A DNA stretch of 64,000 nucleotides, from NCBI GenBank assembly GCA_022701365.1, contig JAKUHH010000290.1:124001-188000 (forward strand), in the 5' to 3' direction. Below the pieces are notes generated by a model. It was not told the origin of the DNA. It ran no database searches and saw only the letters and a program-made list of their open reading frames with translations. Origin of the DNA: Mycocentrospora acerina. Lineage: Eukaryota > Ascomycota > Dothideomycetes > Pleosporales. Below are positions 1 through 11,457 of the stretch, piece after piece (positions within the stretch are counted from its first letter, which is position 1; every line of letters starts with the position of its first letter). The translations under genes were made by a program, and so were the position numbers.

Positions 1-897
1 TCCGGCATTGGCAGCTCCGTACGAGACGCTGAGGAGGTCCAACTCATCGAATTTCCCGAAGACCCTTCTTCGGATTCGGACTACAGTCCTTCTTCCATTC
101 GGACAAGCAAGCGCAGACGATGTTCGTCCTCGAGCGGTAGTTTAGGCCGAGGCCAGAAGCGGCGCATTCATGGGGTAAAGGAGTCTGCTATTTCGCGTTC
201 TCCAAATTCAAAAAAGCCAGGCAGGAAGCCTCGCAAAGCCTCAAACGCAACGAAATCCAACACTGAAGCCCACGGGTGCACAGGCGAGCGCCGCTCCTTC
301 CCATGCACACTCGCAATGTATGGCTGCACATCGACATTCTCCTCAAAGAATGAATGGGGTCGTCACCTCCGCACTCAACACGTCAAACTGGGATACTGGC
401 GCTGCACCTTCTGCCCGCCGACTACCGACGTAAACGACCCGGAGGCTCTCTATTACAACGACTTCAATCGCAAGGACCTATTTACACAGCACCTCCGTCG
501 CATGCATGCCGCACCCATGGGCTCCTCTCGCAATGCAAGGGACTTTCCTGTCACGGAGGAGAATCTGCATGAGCATCAAAAGCAGTGCTATCTACAATTG
601 AGAATCGCGCCACAGCAGTCAAGCTGCCTTTTCTGCGAAAAAACATTTACAGGGCCTTCATCATGGGAAGAACGCATTGATCATGTTGGACGGCATCTTG
701 AGAAAGACCGTAGGAGCGGTGGAAACATGGCTGACGTTACTGCGTGGAACAAGGACACCGAGCTTGAGCAATATCTTTGTGCAGAGGGTCTCATTATGCA
801 AGAGCAGGGTCAGTTGACTATTGGGGATGGGAAGCCAAGACGGCGATCTTCCAGCAGCAGCAGCAGCAGCATTGACATGGAGTCCGACGAAGAGTGA
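1..897 (+). CDS. C2H2 zinc-finger protein, 3' part
   Basis: The reading frame is open from base 1 to a TGA at 895-897, so the gene starts upstream of the window. About 298 residues are visible. The first hundred are basic and serine-rich. A C2H2-like unit follows with Cys in FPCTLAMYGC and His in the HLRTQH segment, then a second Cys pair (WRCTFC) with HLRRMH, and a third Cys pair (CLFCEKTF) followed by a DHVGRHLE histidine pair. This arrangement of degenerate fingers is common in ascomycete proteins annotated only as C2H2 domain proteins. The tail ends in a short polyserine run and acidic residues. A nuclear nucleic-acid-binding role is likely from the family; no target can be inferred. Confidence 0.85.
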   Translation, partial: SGIGSSVRDAEEVQLIEFPEDPSSDSDYSPSSIRTSKRRRCSSSSGSLGRGQKRRIHGVKESAISRSPNSKKPGRKPRKASNATKSNTEAHGCTGERRSFPCTLAMYGCTSTFSSKNEWGRHLRTQHVKLGYWRCTFCPPTTDVNDPEALYYNDFNRKDLFTQHLRRMHAAPMGSSRNARDFPVTEENLHEHQKQCYLQLRIAPQQSSCLFCEKTFTGPSSWEERIDHVGRHLEKDRRSGGNMADVTAWNKDTELEQYLCAEGLIMQEQGQLTIGDGKPRRRSSSSSSSSIDMESDEE

Positions 898-3457
898 TGG
901 TAGAACGCTGTTGCATACGATTCGTAAACGCGCACGGTTATGACATGTTATGAATTTCTTTATTCTTGATACCCTTATGGCGTTGGGATACGTAGCAAAT
1001 CCGCATTTGAATCATGAAGCATATTCAAAAAAACTACATGAAGCGTTTCCTATGCAGAGTTTGATACTCAACTTCCTCCAGAGTAACATGTTGATTGTAG
1101 CATAGCACAGCATAGCATAGCATAGCATCCATGCTCAACACCATCTGTACCTTCGAAACAAACATGTCACTCGGTCTTCTCAAACACCATGCCCTGCACA
1201 GCCCTTCAGCCACATCATTTACTGCACCTCCCGCAATCCCAGCCCCCACCAGGATAACAGAGTTTACAAAAGAATGCGCGACATCAACTCTGCACCTGCA
1301 CCGCCTCAACAGGCAGAATCGCATATCGCAACCGTACCGTCGGAGAAGGACGGAGGGACAAGGTGGGTCCCTCCAACTCCCGGAACTCAACATGATTGAT
1401 GTGACGCGGTCAGAATACGTTAGTTTATCATCATCAAGCGAAGTGGCCTAAACAGGTACTACTGGGATTCAGGTGGTCCTTCAGATACCCTCCCCCTGCT
1501 TAGCCCGGAGTTCGTGTTGTGATGCGCACAACTGCCGTCCCTACTTGCTTGCTTGCTTGCTTGCCCCCCACACTGCACTAGGTACCACTACCACTACCAC
1601 CACGCATCATTCTCCGCCCCCGCCCCCCAAAAATTCTCCTCGCCCCGATACTCCACCATGTCATTGCCGATAAACAAACCCAACTCAACATGTCCGTTTC
1701 CAGCGTGAGGCTTACACCTATAAGTGAGGCTTGGGAGTGCATGCCACGCGCATTCCTTCCTGCATGGTCCTCCGGGATGGTGCGGGATGTGCAGGACCAT
1801 GCGCTAGAACGGGGGGGCAGATTGGTGGTCTTTGCGCTGTGGGACGGTGCTCGCAGGGGTTGTGCTGTCAGGGGTGGGAGGTGTGTGGGGAGGGCAAACA
1901 TTTGCCTTGTTGTGCTTGGTGTGGGGAGGGAGCTGCCTCGCGAGACGAGGTGGGGCGGTGGGTGGTAATGGTGGCTGATGGCTTGACGGTTTTGGCGCTG
2001 AGGGGGGAGTCGTACGACGCTTGTGAAGATGCAGGCGCATTTTGTAGGGCACAATGCCTTGGTCGTTTTTGTGACACGAGGGTTGTTGTCTTTGGGTGGT
2101 GAGGGGTGATTGGGGAGGGTGTGCTGATTTTGAGAGCTTCCGAGGAGTGAATGAGACATTTGACTAACTATTACTACAGATGCATCATCATGCTGCCCTA
2201 TGCTTATCGATCATGATCAGTATCTGGATTCTGGGGTTTGGGGAGGTTCTAGGGTTCTTGAAAAAGTGGACAAATACGTTGTAAGACGACAAACAATCCT
2301 CGTATTTCTTCTTTATCTTCCGACCATCTCCGTCGCCGTCTCTGTTGATTTTTTCGCCTTTGAAAAAAACAAATCACCATCACGATTTTCTCACAACGCT
2401 TTGAAGATGGCATTCTCCGTGCTTGCAAGGTCAAAGTACAGTCGGTTGCCACAACTCGATTCATGCTGTAAAGTTTCGCGCAGTCTCATCTGAGCACCCG
2501 AATGGTTTGTAGTATAGCTACTGTACAGCTCAGAAATATCATTACATAGATCTCCAGTTCGGATCGATAGTCATTGTTCACATTTGAAATTCACTTTGAG
2601 TATTGAGAACGTACTTCATATGTTGGCTGAGTGGTGCCTCCCGGAGTCAAATTACATTTTCCTTCATGGATGTGCCGTCTCTGTGGATTGTGACTCCACG
2701 GGTACCTCTATCCAATGAACATACCTCATGCTGGATCTCTTCACATCATCTCCTGTTAGGACAATTAACCAATTTGTGGTCATCATTTATAATTAATGTT
2801 CTTTGACCTCCTCTTGCTCAATCAACGAACTAAATGTTTTCTGTCATTCCGTTTCTGGTAGATAGTCAGACTAGTTCCACTGAATTTGGAGTTCTGTGGC
2901 CCACAAGTCTTTAGTCCGACTCCTTTAGTAGCCCTTTGTCGCATCCATGGAAAATATTTCACTGCAAGATATTCTACACCGCCATGTAGTCCTACGTACT
3001 CTTACAGAATGGCGTTTACTCAACGTGATTTAAATGTAGGCACGGGTTTTGGCCGATTTCAGATATTTTAGTTCTTAACTCAATGTCTAAACTAAATGCT
3101 GGTTCGTCCATTTACAGAGCACGTCTCGAAGCTACAGCAGCAATTATATGCGGCTAACTCTGCCTCAAGTTGCGCTTGCTCTAATCGTCTGATCACCATC
3201 CTAGATTGTCTATGACAGCGATAAAATCCCAAGTTTTAACCGATTAGTGAGTGAAAAAGGTGTTTTGAGAGTAATTTCTTTCCCTTTCACTTTCTTAAGG
3301 TACCGCTATCGCTACTTGCACATGATATTTAATCTTCGAAAATCGCGTTGCTCCTCCTTATTTACTTCTCTTGCTCAATCTTTGAACTACGACTTGACTT
3401 CAGTCGCTCGAGACAGTCACTCCATTCCAACTTTACAAATCTCTGCCAACAACCAAA
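898..3457. other. intergenic, no gene supported
   Basis: The stretch contains AGCAT tandem copies at about 1099-1128, a CTTG tetranucleotide run near 1548-1564, and a G/C-skewed segment (1560-2110) whose open frames on both strands are low-complexity His/Pro/Thr-rich. From 2200 on it is AT-richer without convincing coding. The last 150 bases probably carry the promoter of the KP4-like gene. Confidence 0.6.
1099..1128. repeat. AGCAT pentanucleotide microsatellite
   Basis: Imperfect tandem AGCAT/AGCAC units are visible directly in the sequence. Confidence 0.8.
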
Positions 3458-4101
3458 ATGAAGCTTACAACCACCAACGTCTTCGTGTTTACCCTCCTAT
3501 GGGCTTCTTCTGTCATTGCTGTGCCGACTGGTACGTTCCTATATTCCTGGGTTGCTAAGAGTTACTATAACACTTGCAGATTTCGAAATTACCAACGCGT
3601 CCAATATCACAGTCTTCGGAGATGGTAGCATTCGCCACTTTACAACAATTGAAGACACTCCGAGCACCGAAGTGGCTGGCACGCTCCCATATGGCATCAA
3701 CTGCAAGGGCAACATCAACTGCAAGGATTACTGCCAGGGCCCCGATATCGACACCTTTGTGGACTACCTTGAGCGCATTCCCGACCAGGTGATGTACAAG
3801 AGTGGAAAACAGGTCGCCTGCGTGAACTGCCGCAAGAAGCGCCAGAGTGCGATCTGTCTCTTTCCCCAAAGCCTGAAAGATGGTGAGCAAATCTCTGCGA
3901 GGACACTCAAGGAGAAGGTCAAAGCTTTGAGAGATCATGGCTGCAATAGTGAGTGACAACGAGTTATGCATAGCACTTTCCTAATCATCTACAGAGTGTG
4001 GGAGCAGCCCTGTTCATGGTAACGATGGTGCTGATGGTGAGGTCACTCTCAACGTCGTCTCAAATGGTTGCGGAACGGGTATCTGTCCTTATACTTGGTA
4101 G
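3458..4101 (+). CDS. secreted KP4-like killer-toxin-family protein
   Basis: Three exons fit: 3458-3530, 3580-3948 and 3995-4101. Both introns (49 and 46 bp) are GT-AG and in phase, giving 182 residues. The first 20 or so residues form a signal peptide with a hydrophobic core and small residues before the likely cleavage site. The mature part has ten cysteines, matching the ten of KP4, and shows the GINC segment at the start of the domain and a C-x2-CGSSP segment near the end, both typical of the KP4 family (named after a virus-encoded Ustilago toxin; ascomycetes carry genomic copies). KP4 itself acts on calcium channels of susceptible cells; whether this protein does is not shown by the sequence. 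No break is seen: the gene looks intact. It stands alone between AT-rich flanks, as effector-like genes often do. Confidence 0.85.
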
Positions 4102-4991
4102 GGTATAGTAGGCAGCAGGTTCGACATGTAGTGGGAGGAGGAGATGGTTTCCGCAAGTCTTGTCATTCCTGAATCGTAAGTAGGTAGTTCTCGGTAACAA
4201 GAGGACAAGCCAAAAGGCTTATTCAAATTAATGATGTTATTTCACAATAAAGAGACTCGATTCTCACCAATTTCATCAACACTTGTTGCAGGTCGTGACC
4301 TTGACTGAATTCTGATCAACCTTTCGCACAATTATTCTCCCTGATTTGCCTCGACCTATGCACCTAACTCTTCAAGATCTCATGCAGTTCTGTACGATCA
4401 CAACCATTTATCGAGAAGGCCATACCTTTGTGAATCTAGTGTTCAACGCATAGGAGCGAGACTATACCTGCTCAAGACCCGACGAGCTCATGCTCCATAT
4501 AAGCTCACCCTTGATGATGATGCATAATATCAATAGAATCAGAAATAAACCCACTAGTGACAAATCATGTCTTGTAAAATAACAAACAATATGGGTGGTT
4601 CCTGTCTGCCAACTTCGATGAAGACTATCTGCTTGACGAATGCACATTAATCCAATCGATGAAGAAAATGATAGGATTCGACTGAATAATTCATTGGCCA
4701 CCCTTTCCAATAAATCGCAAGGTTTGATTACCAAATTCGGTTGACTTAACAGATTTGCACGTATTCTGCGGCATCTACGGCTTTTGCGGCTTCTGTGGCG
4801 TATGCGGGTTTTGCGGTTTCTGCGGTTTCTACAGTCAGACACATATGACGAACACGACACAAATGAATATAAGAGAGGGATTCCTACTTTTGTTTGAAAA
4901 CATCTTACAACTATTTTTCGCATTATTTTAAAGGTTGTATCGTCACATCAATCGCGCGATAGGACAAAACGGCATTCACTTACTCGATATC
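4102..4991. other. intergenic with short G-F-C minisatellite
   Basis: No gene is supported. An open frame on the minus strand (4462-4923) owes its arginine richness to the minisatellite. The SDR promoter must lie in the last part. Confidence 0.6.
4767..4835. repeat. 9-bp TGYGGNTTY minisatellite
   Basis: About seven imperfect copies of a nine-base unit are present. Read on the plus strand they spell alternating Gly-Phe-Cys, but the frame is closed by a TGA at 4725-4727 with no ATG before the repeat, so it is not coding by itself. Confidence 0.8.
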
Positions 4992-6072
4992 ATGGCACCC
5001 TTCAGCGAAATCTGCAGCATGTTGATGGGTCAAGCTTTTGGAAAAACTCCGCTTCCTGATATTGACTTAACGGGGAAGACTGTTATTGTCACTGGGGCGA
5101 ATACTGGTCTGGGACTGGAATGTGCAAAGCACCTGTATGTATAGGGCTCTTTCTTAAAAGTATCTCTCTTCATTCTGCTCATCACTAATAATTTGCTTCA
5201 GAGCACGCCTGAATGTGTCGCAACTTATTCTCGGCTGTCGCAACACGAAAAAGGGGCAGGTTGCAATGAATGCCATATTCCAAGAAACTGCATGTAGAGG
5301 TCGCACGAACATTGAGGTTTGGGAATTAGATCTTGCCAACTATCAATCTGTGATAGGATTCGGAGAGCGTGCTCGCTCCCAGCTGCCCCGTCTCGACGCC
5401 TTCATCGCCAATACCGGAATGGAATTGCAGGAATTCAAAGTCGCAGAGGACCTCGAGATACACCTCACTGTAAACGTCGTGTCGACGTTCCTGTCTGCCA
5501 TCGCTATCCTGCCTAAACTCAAGCAGACATCTAAAGAACACAATGTACAAACGACACTGACCTTTTGCGGATCAATGTACCACATCTTCGGACCGGATAC
5601 GGAGTTGGACGTTCCAGACAACGTTGACATGTTTGACACACTCAGCGACCCTGCCAGAACCGACATCATATGGAGATACGCACTTAGCAAGCTGATGGTA
5701 CACCAGTGCTTCCATGAGCTTGCTGGTTGTTTGTCAAGAAGCGTTAACGGCGATTGGTCGCAAGTGGTAGTCAACCTTGTTAATCCAGGCTGGTGTGAGA
5801 CTGAATTGTCGCGTGCGAAACCACATCCGATTGGAGAGCGCGTATGGTTTCCATTGATAGGATGGACTGCTGAGAAAGGAAGTCGGCTTTATATCCATGC
5901 GATGGCAGTGGGCAAGGAGAGTCACGGCCGTTACATGTCAGAGTGTCAGTATAAGGTTGAATCTCGATACGTACAGAGTGAGAGAGGACACCGGATTCAG
6001 CAAAAAATGTGGAAGGATTTGATGCGAAGAATCCAGCGCATTTCTCCAGCGGTAGCGATGGTTATATGCTGA
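4992..6072 (+). CDS. short-chain dehydrogenase/reductase (SDR)
   Basis: Two exons, 4992-5134 and 5202-6072, joined by a 67-bp GT-AG intron, give 337 residues. The Rossmann signature TGANTGLG sits at residues 34-41. An IANTG segment replaces the usual NAG, a CGSMYH segment supplies the likely catalytic serine, and the YxxxK pair is in YALSK at about residues 207-211. A PGWCET segment follows, as expected after the active site. The enzyme should be an NAD(P)-dependent oxidoreductase; fungal relatives often act on small secondary metabolites, but the substrate is unknown. It is convergent with a Zn2Cys6 regulator only 82 bp away. The ATG at 4992 was chosen because no upstream ATG lies in frame and the Rossmann start follows at normal distance. 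Confidence 0.9.
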
Positions 6073-6154
6073 AATTTAGACTATGTATGGCGTTCCTATT
6101 GGGGGAGTTTTTTTTCTTAGCTATGTTCGGTGACACAGCGTAAGTTTTCTAGCG

Positions 6155-8249
6155 TCAGATAGCTGAGGAATTGATGTCTTCAAGGAACATATCCCAGGCA
6201 AGCCATGAACTGTCGTTACTAAACTGCACATCGTTTGATTGTACCCTCGTCTGAGACATGTCATCTAAGTACGTATTCGACGTATTGACGTCAATACTCC
6301 AGTTGGTGGGTTCGAAAGCGTCGAGGCTTTCAAAGAGCATATAGTCTAGTTGTCCCAAAGTATCTTTAGGATCTGCAATGAGCTCAGCAGAGGTGTTCTC
6401 GATTTTCCTTATCACTTCTGGCTCCAAACCCTGTCTCACTCGCTGTACACGCCGCATAAGCCTCGCGATGGGTTTCCAGAGTAGTCCAGAATCGGTGTCA
6501 GCTATAAGTCGAGCATAGTGGTGGAAACTTCTAATTGCAATAGAGTAAGCTCGGTCAGATAGCGGTCCGAAAGGGCGAGCCAACAACTCTGCGAGAACAA
6601 CAGCGAGAGCATGCCATTGGACCCAATTCTTCCACGCCCAGGGTTCGAGATCGGCGGGTATAATTTGCAGATGGGCTTCAAGAACTTCAGTGGCGGTTCC
6701 CAAAATATCAAACTTATCCCACGGAGGAACCGTATCGCTTGAACGTCTATACGGTGGCCTTCGAAGCAGTAATTGCATGCTTACCAAGATCTTGTTGGCC
6801 GAAATCTTTCGAAGTCTTTGCAAAGGTTCTATCGAGTTGCCAGTACTGGAGTGTTTGATTCTAACTGATTCCTCAAACGTAGCAATGACTGCCAACTTCT
6901 CTTGCCATTGCTCCCAACCTTTTTCAGAATCATGAGATGCTTCGTATAATTTGCGCTGGCATATCATAGCGTCATAAATCATAGCAGTGTGAGACATATC
7001 AGTTGGCCCCAAAGATGACATTGCTGGCACGTTATTTGGTGGTGACATATCATGATCGTTGATGTTGAGGGGTGGCGTTCGGAACGACGAAGAAGGTAAT
7101 ATGGGGATGGTACCGCGGTCTAGAGCTGAGTGAGTGTCGAGAATGCCAATAGCGAAGAAAAGTCGTCGTCGTAGCTCAAGTTCAAAAGCGTTGAATCCTT
7201 TCTGAGTTTCTTCGCCGAGTCTCAACGCTGTGGCAGCTCTTACTGCGACTGCCAGCAGCATCCAGGTGTATGCCCCGCTCAAACAAGTCCTGAGCCCTAT
7301 CTGTAATCAGTCAGTAACTCTTCAGCCGGTAAGATGTAAATTGGGTCGAGAGCTGTACTCACAAGATATATCACAAATGCTTGGAGAATGTTTAAGTCTG
7401 GATTCTGTAGTATATTTGATTTGGCGAAAAGTGTTTCCACAGTCGACTGGTAAAGCTGAAGCAGTTCCGTCCTGACGCCCAGATTCATTTGCCGAGCCTC
7501 ATCGTCCGAAATACTACACAGGGCCATATAATACACACAATATTCCAAGGTTTGCAGAGAAATTGATGGGACTTTACCTGCAGGGCATGCATGATTCGCT
7601 TCGACAATTGATAGTAATGTTGGCCAATGCAGAATTTTGTACACGCTATCCACACGGTAACGGTACAGATGGAGTAATGCTGTCCGTATCTCCAAGGAAA
7701 GAGTAGCAGGAACCTTGAATTCTACGTGGTTGCAGGAATTTTGGAACAACAGCGCTCCTGTGCTGTACGTCTTGCCCTCGTGCTCGGTTCTAGGCTCGGT
7801 TGTTGGAGTCTCCTCCTCGTCCTCATCTGTTGAATCTTCAAGAGTTTCACGCAAACCATGAATCTCGACAGAAAGAGCTGTCCAGAAGTCCGGTGCTACG
7901 AAGTCGCCTATCTTTTCCCTGTAATTGCTGGTAGGTATTACACGCTCAGGGCCGCTGGTGGATGCAATTTGCGTCTAAAAGAGAGAAGGTTAGAGTAGCG
8001 CTGTGCGGGACAGTGTCCATAGAATACCTCAGCATGCCTCTCGATTAGGCTTTCAATTCGCGCAACGCGAATCTCTAGTGTCTTGTTTTGAACCCGAGTC
8101 TTCGCACTTTTACCACGGGGTAGGCGTGCACGCTGCACAGTATGGCAATTGAGGGCCGCACTTTTGCAGGCCGAACATGGAGCACTTTTGTCACATCGAA
8201 TCTTTCGACGTTTGCATTGTTCGCAGGCTAAGCGCGGTACTGGATCCAT
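6155..8249 (-). CDS. Zn2Cys6 fungal-specific transcription factor
   Basis: Exons on the minus strand are 8249-8028, 7974-7363 and 7300-6155; the two introns (53 and 62 bp) are GT-AG with good branch points. The protein has 659 residues. The binuclear cluster C-x2-C-x6-C-x5-C-x2-C-x6-C occupies residues 9-35, followed by a basic linker and a short heptad-like stretch (LEIRVARIESLIERH) for dimerisation. The middle-homology (fungal_trans) domain runs from roughly residue 130 to 450, with the typical RRRLFFAIGILDTHSALDRG segment. It probably regulates a small set of metabolic genes; the convergent SDR is an obvious candidate, but no binding site links them. Confidence 0.92.
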
Positions 8250-8583
8250 GATGATTAGCAAGCGATGATGGAAAGAAAGAAAAATTGGAGAAAGAGTGCT
8301 CTTTTGGGTAAAGAGCACTGATGACGTCAGCAAACTCAGAAATAAATCTATGCGATAATGTTCAGTGCCTTTCCCTTTCACATTTCTCTATATCTCTCAC
8401 ATGAAGAGCTAAGCATACGTGCATTTACAGAAATATGCGAAGCTAAATCCTAACCAAGATAACCAATGAATAACTAAGCATAACTACGTTACATTGTCTT
8501 AGGTCTATACATACTACTGTATGCCCCAAATCTACCAACTCGTGAGAAGTTGTCGACTCGCATGTCGAATTCATGTCTGTCAC
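8250..8583. other. short intergenic, TF promoter and neighbour's 3' end
   Basis: The stretch holds the upstream region of the Zn2Cys6 gene and the downstream region of the coiled-coil gene. A TGACGTCA palindrome (CRE/AP-1-like) lies near 8320-8327, about 75 bp upstream of the regulator's ATG. Confidence 0.6.
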
Positions 8584-9918
8584 TCATACCGAGGCCAGGA
8601 TCTTACTCTGCAGAGCGCAAAGTTCCACAATCTTACTTATACTACTGACCTCCTGTCGACTGTCCTGCAAATGCTCTTTGACAACATTTTCAGTCATTGT
8701 TTCAGCTCCGATGGCGACTTTGTTCCATGCGTTTACGCTTTTTGACCCTGATGGGAGCAGATGACTTTCGCCCGAGAGGCGGAGTAAGGTTTCTTCGATG
8801 TCCTGATCTGCGGAAGAGATCTGAGTCTGGAGGTAGACCGACTGCTGAAGAAGGGACCGTTCATTCACTGCGGAACGAGTAAAGTGTGGAAGATGGGGGA
8901 ATATCTTCGTGATTGGCATGACCTGCCTCTCACTTCCCGAAGGGCTGACAGCGATGCCTGATGTTTTATTTGTTTGATCTTCTGTTGTTTGTGGAGGCTG
9001 CTGGAGGGACGCAAATGACTCAAGCAGTGTCTTTCGCGAAGTAGTATACTGATCGTACGAATTTTGAACATACTCTTCTGCCGCGTCTTGTTCCATCGGA
9101 GCGGGGGCGCTCGCAGAGCGTTTGATTGGCGAAGCATCTTCCAGGTATACAGATTCCTCTTCCATCTTTGCTAGCTCTACGTGAATCCACTCAGCAAGCT
9201 CGTCCCGCGCGCATTCTAATCCGTACACTTGAGCCTGCAAATCGGGAGGTTCGCGCGACTCGCTTTGAGCTTGCTTCCTGGCAGCATTTGCCTGGTCCAC
9301 GGCAGCTCTCGCTTCGAGTACCTCCTGTTTGAGCTTATATATCCAAGTTTGATCATCTTCAGCTTGCGAAATTTGTTCGAGTTTTTCTACTGGTAAATTG
9401 GGCTGTTCACCAATACTCTCCTTGATAAAAACCCGCGGATCTTTGGGCGCATCGTTCAGTCTCACGTTCAACAATCTTTCTATAGCCCCCTGGATGACTT
9501 GAAGCTCTGCGAACCGCCTGCGTTGCCGAAGCAAAGAGACGTAACCCTGTGTAGTTTCATCATCGAATTCTGACTCGACCTGGGTGGGGTTCTCTTCTAA
9601 ATGACGATGCTGCAGGTCTTCGAGAGAAATCTGAAGCTCATTGTGACGCGTTTGGGCTTGATGCCGAGCCCGCAAGGCATTCAGGTATGCTAAGCGTAAG
9701 TCTTTCAGACCAGGAGGGTTGGTACCGGCTGCTGAAAGATCAAGTGGGCATCCATGATTCACGTGCTGATTTTGAGTGGCAGGAGTGACGGGCCGGAGAC
9801 TAGCGGTGAGATACTTTGACAGCGTCCGGCGAATCCTTAGTGTATCTTCGCGAGAGTTGATGTAGGACGACAAGGCTTGGTCAACCTCGGATATTGGGCA
9901 TGAAGTTGGGGCTGGCAT
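8584..9918 (-). CDS. coiled-coil protein of unknown function
   Basis: A single exon of 444 residues. The ATG at 9918 is used because the frame upstream offers only non-ATG codons. The protein is hydrophilic and rich in Glu, Gln, Arg and Leu, with likely coiled coils around residues 75-180 (RARHQAQTRHNELQISLEDL) and 190-270. A Ser/Pro-rich linker follows (KRSASAPAP), then a second helical part ending in ELCALQSKILASV. I see no catalytic motif, signal peptide or membrane segment. This layout is seen in structural or spindle/cytoskeleton-associated proteins, but I cannot name a family. Confidence 0.75.
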   Translation of the reverse strand: MPAPTSCPISEVDQALSSYINSREDTLRIRRTLSKYLTASLRPVTPATQNQHVNHGCPLDLSAAGTNPPGLKDLRLAYLNALRARHQAQTRHNELQISLEDLQHRHLEENPTQVESEFDDETTQGYVSLLRQRRRFAELQVIQGAIERLLNVRLNDAPKDPRVFIKESIGEQPNLPVEKLEQISQAEDDQTWIYKLKQEVLEARAAVDQANAARKQAQSESREPPDLQAQVYGLECARDELAEWIHVELAKMEEESVYLEDASPIKRSASAPAPMEQDAAEEYVQNSYDQYTTSRKTLLESFASLQQPPQTTEDQTNKTSGIAVSPSGSERQVMPITKIFPHLPHFTRSAVNERSLLQQSVYLQTQISSADQDIEETLLRLSGESHLLPSGSKSVNAWNKVAIGAETMTENVVKEHLQDSRQEVSSISKIVELCALQSKILASV

Positions 9919-11457
9919 AGTAGCGGTAGGTGCCTGTTTATTTCCCCGCAATAGGCCTCCTTTGCAGACTTGAATTTTTGGAGCCAGGTAAAGATTACAC
10001 TCGGCAACAACGAATGTTTATGTGAAGATGATATCTGTGCTTTACTGTAAAGCCGGTGGGAAGTGGACGATATTGATGCTGGTTAAGTTTTTGAAGTGCC
10101 CGTGTTCAGATGCACGCTTCCACACTAATCTAAATGTAGGTAGTGGCGCCAAGAAATCGCGATATCGCGAAATCATGTGATTTGTGGCTGCCATGTGCAT
10201 AGTTTTATTCGCTTTTTGCTTTTGAGATGTTCCAACGTTGACAGTATCAAGACATACGAGCGCTAATTGGTTTATGCCGATTCAAATAATTCCCATGCCA
10301 TTATCCAGCGTTTGTGCATCTTCTTTACGATACCGCATGGACGGGGAAGCGCTTTGATGCTTGTAGAGCAAGATTGCCTTTCTTCGTCCATACATGGTTG
10401 CCCGAGATGACAATTTCAAGCGTGTTCGTGTCATGCTGGAGCCGTACTAGCAAATGGGCAGTTTGTGTCCAATATTTGAAGTTTGCGATCGCTCTTCAAA
10501 TACATCCCCCTATCCTTCTACGGCTGGCCTTTGTTCAAAGGTTGGGGAGCCGGTCAACTCTAGCCATCAGGGATGCAGGTGTTTCAACGCCGGGCTGGGC
10601 CCAATCACACCCGCTGTGTAAATGAGCAGATGCGTCTTGAACGGATGTTGGGATGCAATTTCCAGCCAGACAAAGGGAGTTGCACAAGGGAGATTTAGAA
10701 AGCTTATGCAGCAGCCACAGGCCGCGGGTGGGAAACTAGTCCGATAGACAGAGCTTAAAAGAAACGGTGCTTATCGAGTCTCAGGGGCCGCAAATCACGC
10801 GCAAACGGTAGGAAACATGGTCGTATGGACAGGGTCCAACCAGCAGCATATTTTGGCAGAGGTAGCTTTGTTCCTGTCTTGTGGAGAAACCGCTGGTGGA
10901 GAAATGGGCTCCGCACGTAGCAGCGTCTGATTCGCAGCAAGGGGCGCGGCGTGTACAACGCATCTCGGCGCCTGGGGCCAATTGCAGGCAAGAGGCGGGC
11001 TCTCTGTTCTCTGCAGCCTTGGAACGGTTGAGGCGATGTGCTGGCGGAGCAGAGACATGACGTGAAAAGCAATGTATTGACAGCTGCAGCCCTGGGGTGT
11101 GCATGGGAGGAAAGCGCCACGAACAAGGTTGCCTTGGCGCGCCATGTCGATCCAGGATTAATTGGCCTTTCAAGGGTCGTTATTTCGCTTCAACCGCCCA
11201 AGGCGGCCCTGTTCGCCTTAGGGCAATGCTTCGTGCTTCTCCTTTCCCTTGACGTTTTTCCAAATATTTTGCGAGCCCTCGAGGTGCACTGCTCTGAAGC
11301 CGCTGTTGTTGATTCCCACCGTGTAGTTATTGCAGCTGCACCGACCCACTGTTACCCTCGCCCTCGTGCAGCACGCCGGCGCTGCCCCAAACAAGCTCGT
11401 ATCTGCGCCCGATCAACGCGAGCCGGGCCTGCCTGAGGCTCCCCGCGCCAGCCCAAG
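9919..11457. other. divergent intergenic region
   Basis: This separates the coiled-coil gene from the Msb1-like gene. A 14-bp perfect palindrome TCGCGATATCGCGA lies at 10157-10170. Open frames near 10314-10625 and 10755-11436 show no recognisable domain. The last 250 bases are pyrimidine-rich and probably the Msb1 5' leader. Confidence 0.55.
10157..10170. promoter_or_regulatory. 14-bp perfect palindrome, possible operator
   Basis: The sequence TCGCGATATCGCGA equals its own reverse complement and lies about 240 bp upstream of the coiled-coil gene start. Its factor, if any, is unknown. Confidence 0.35.

Noticed and set aside
1578..2159. Minus-strand frame of about 190 codons, with overlapping frames on the plus strand
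   Set aside because: Composition is His/Pro/Ser/Thr low complexity caused by base skew; no domain and no intron pattern.
4462..4923. Arg-rich minus-strand frame
   Set aside because: The Arg block is the antisense of the nine-base minisatellite; the rest has no family features.
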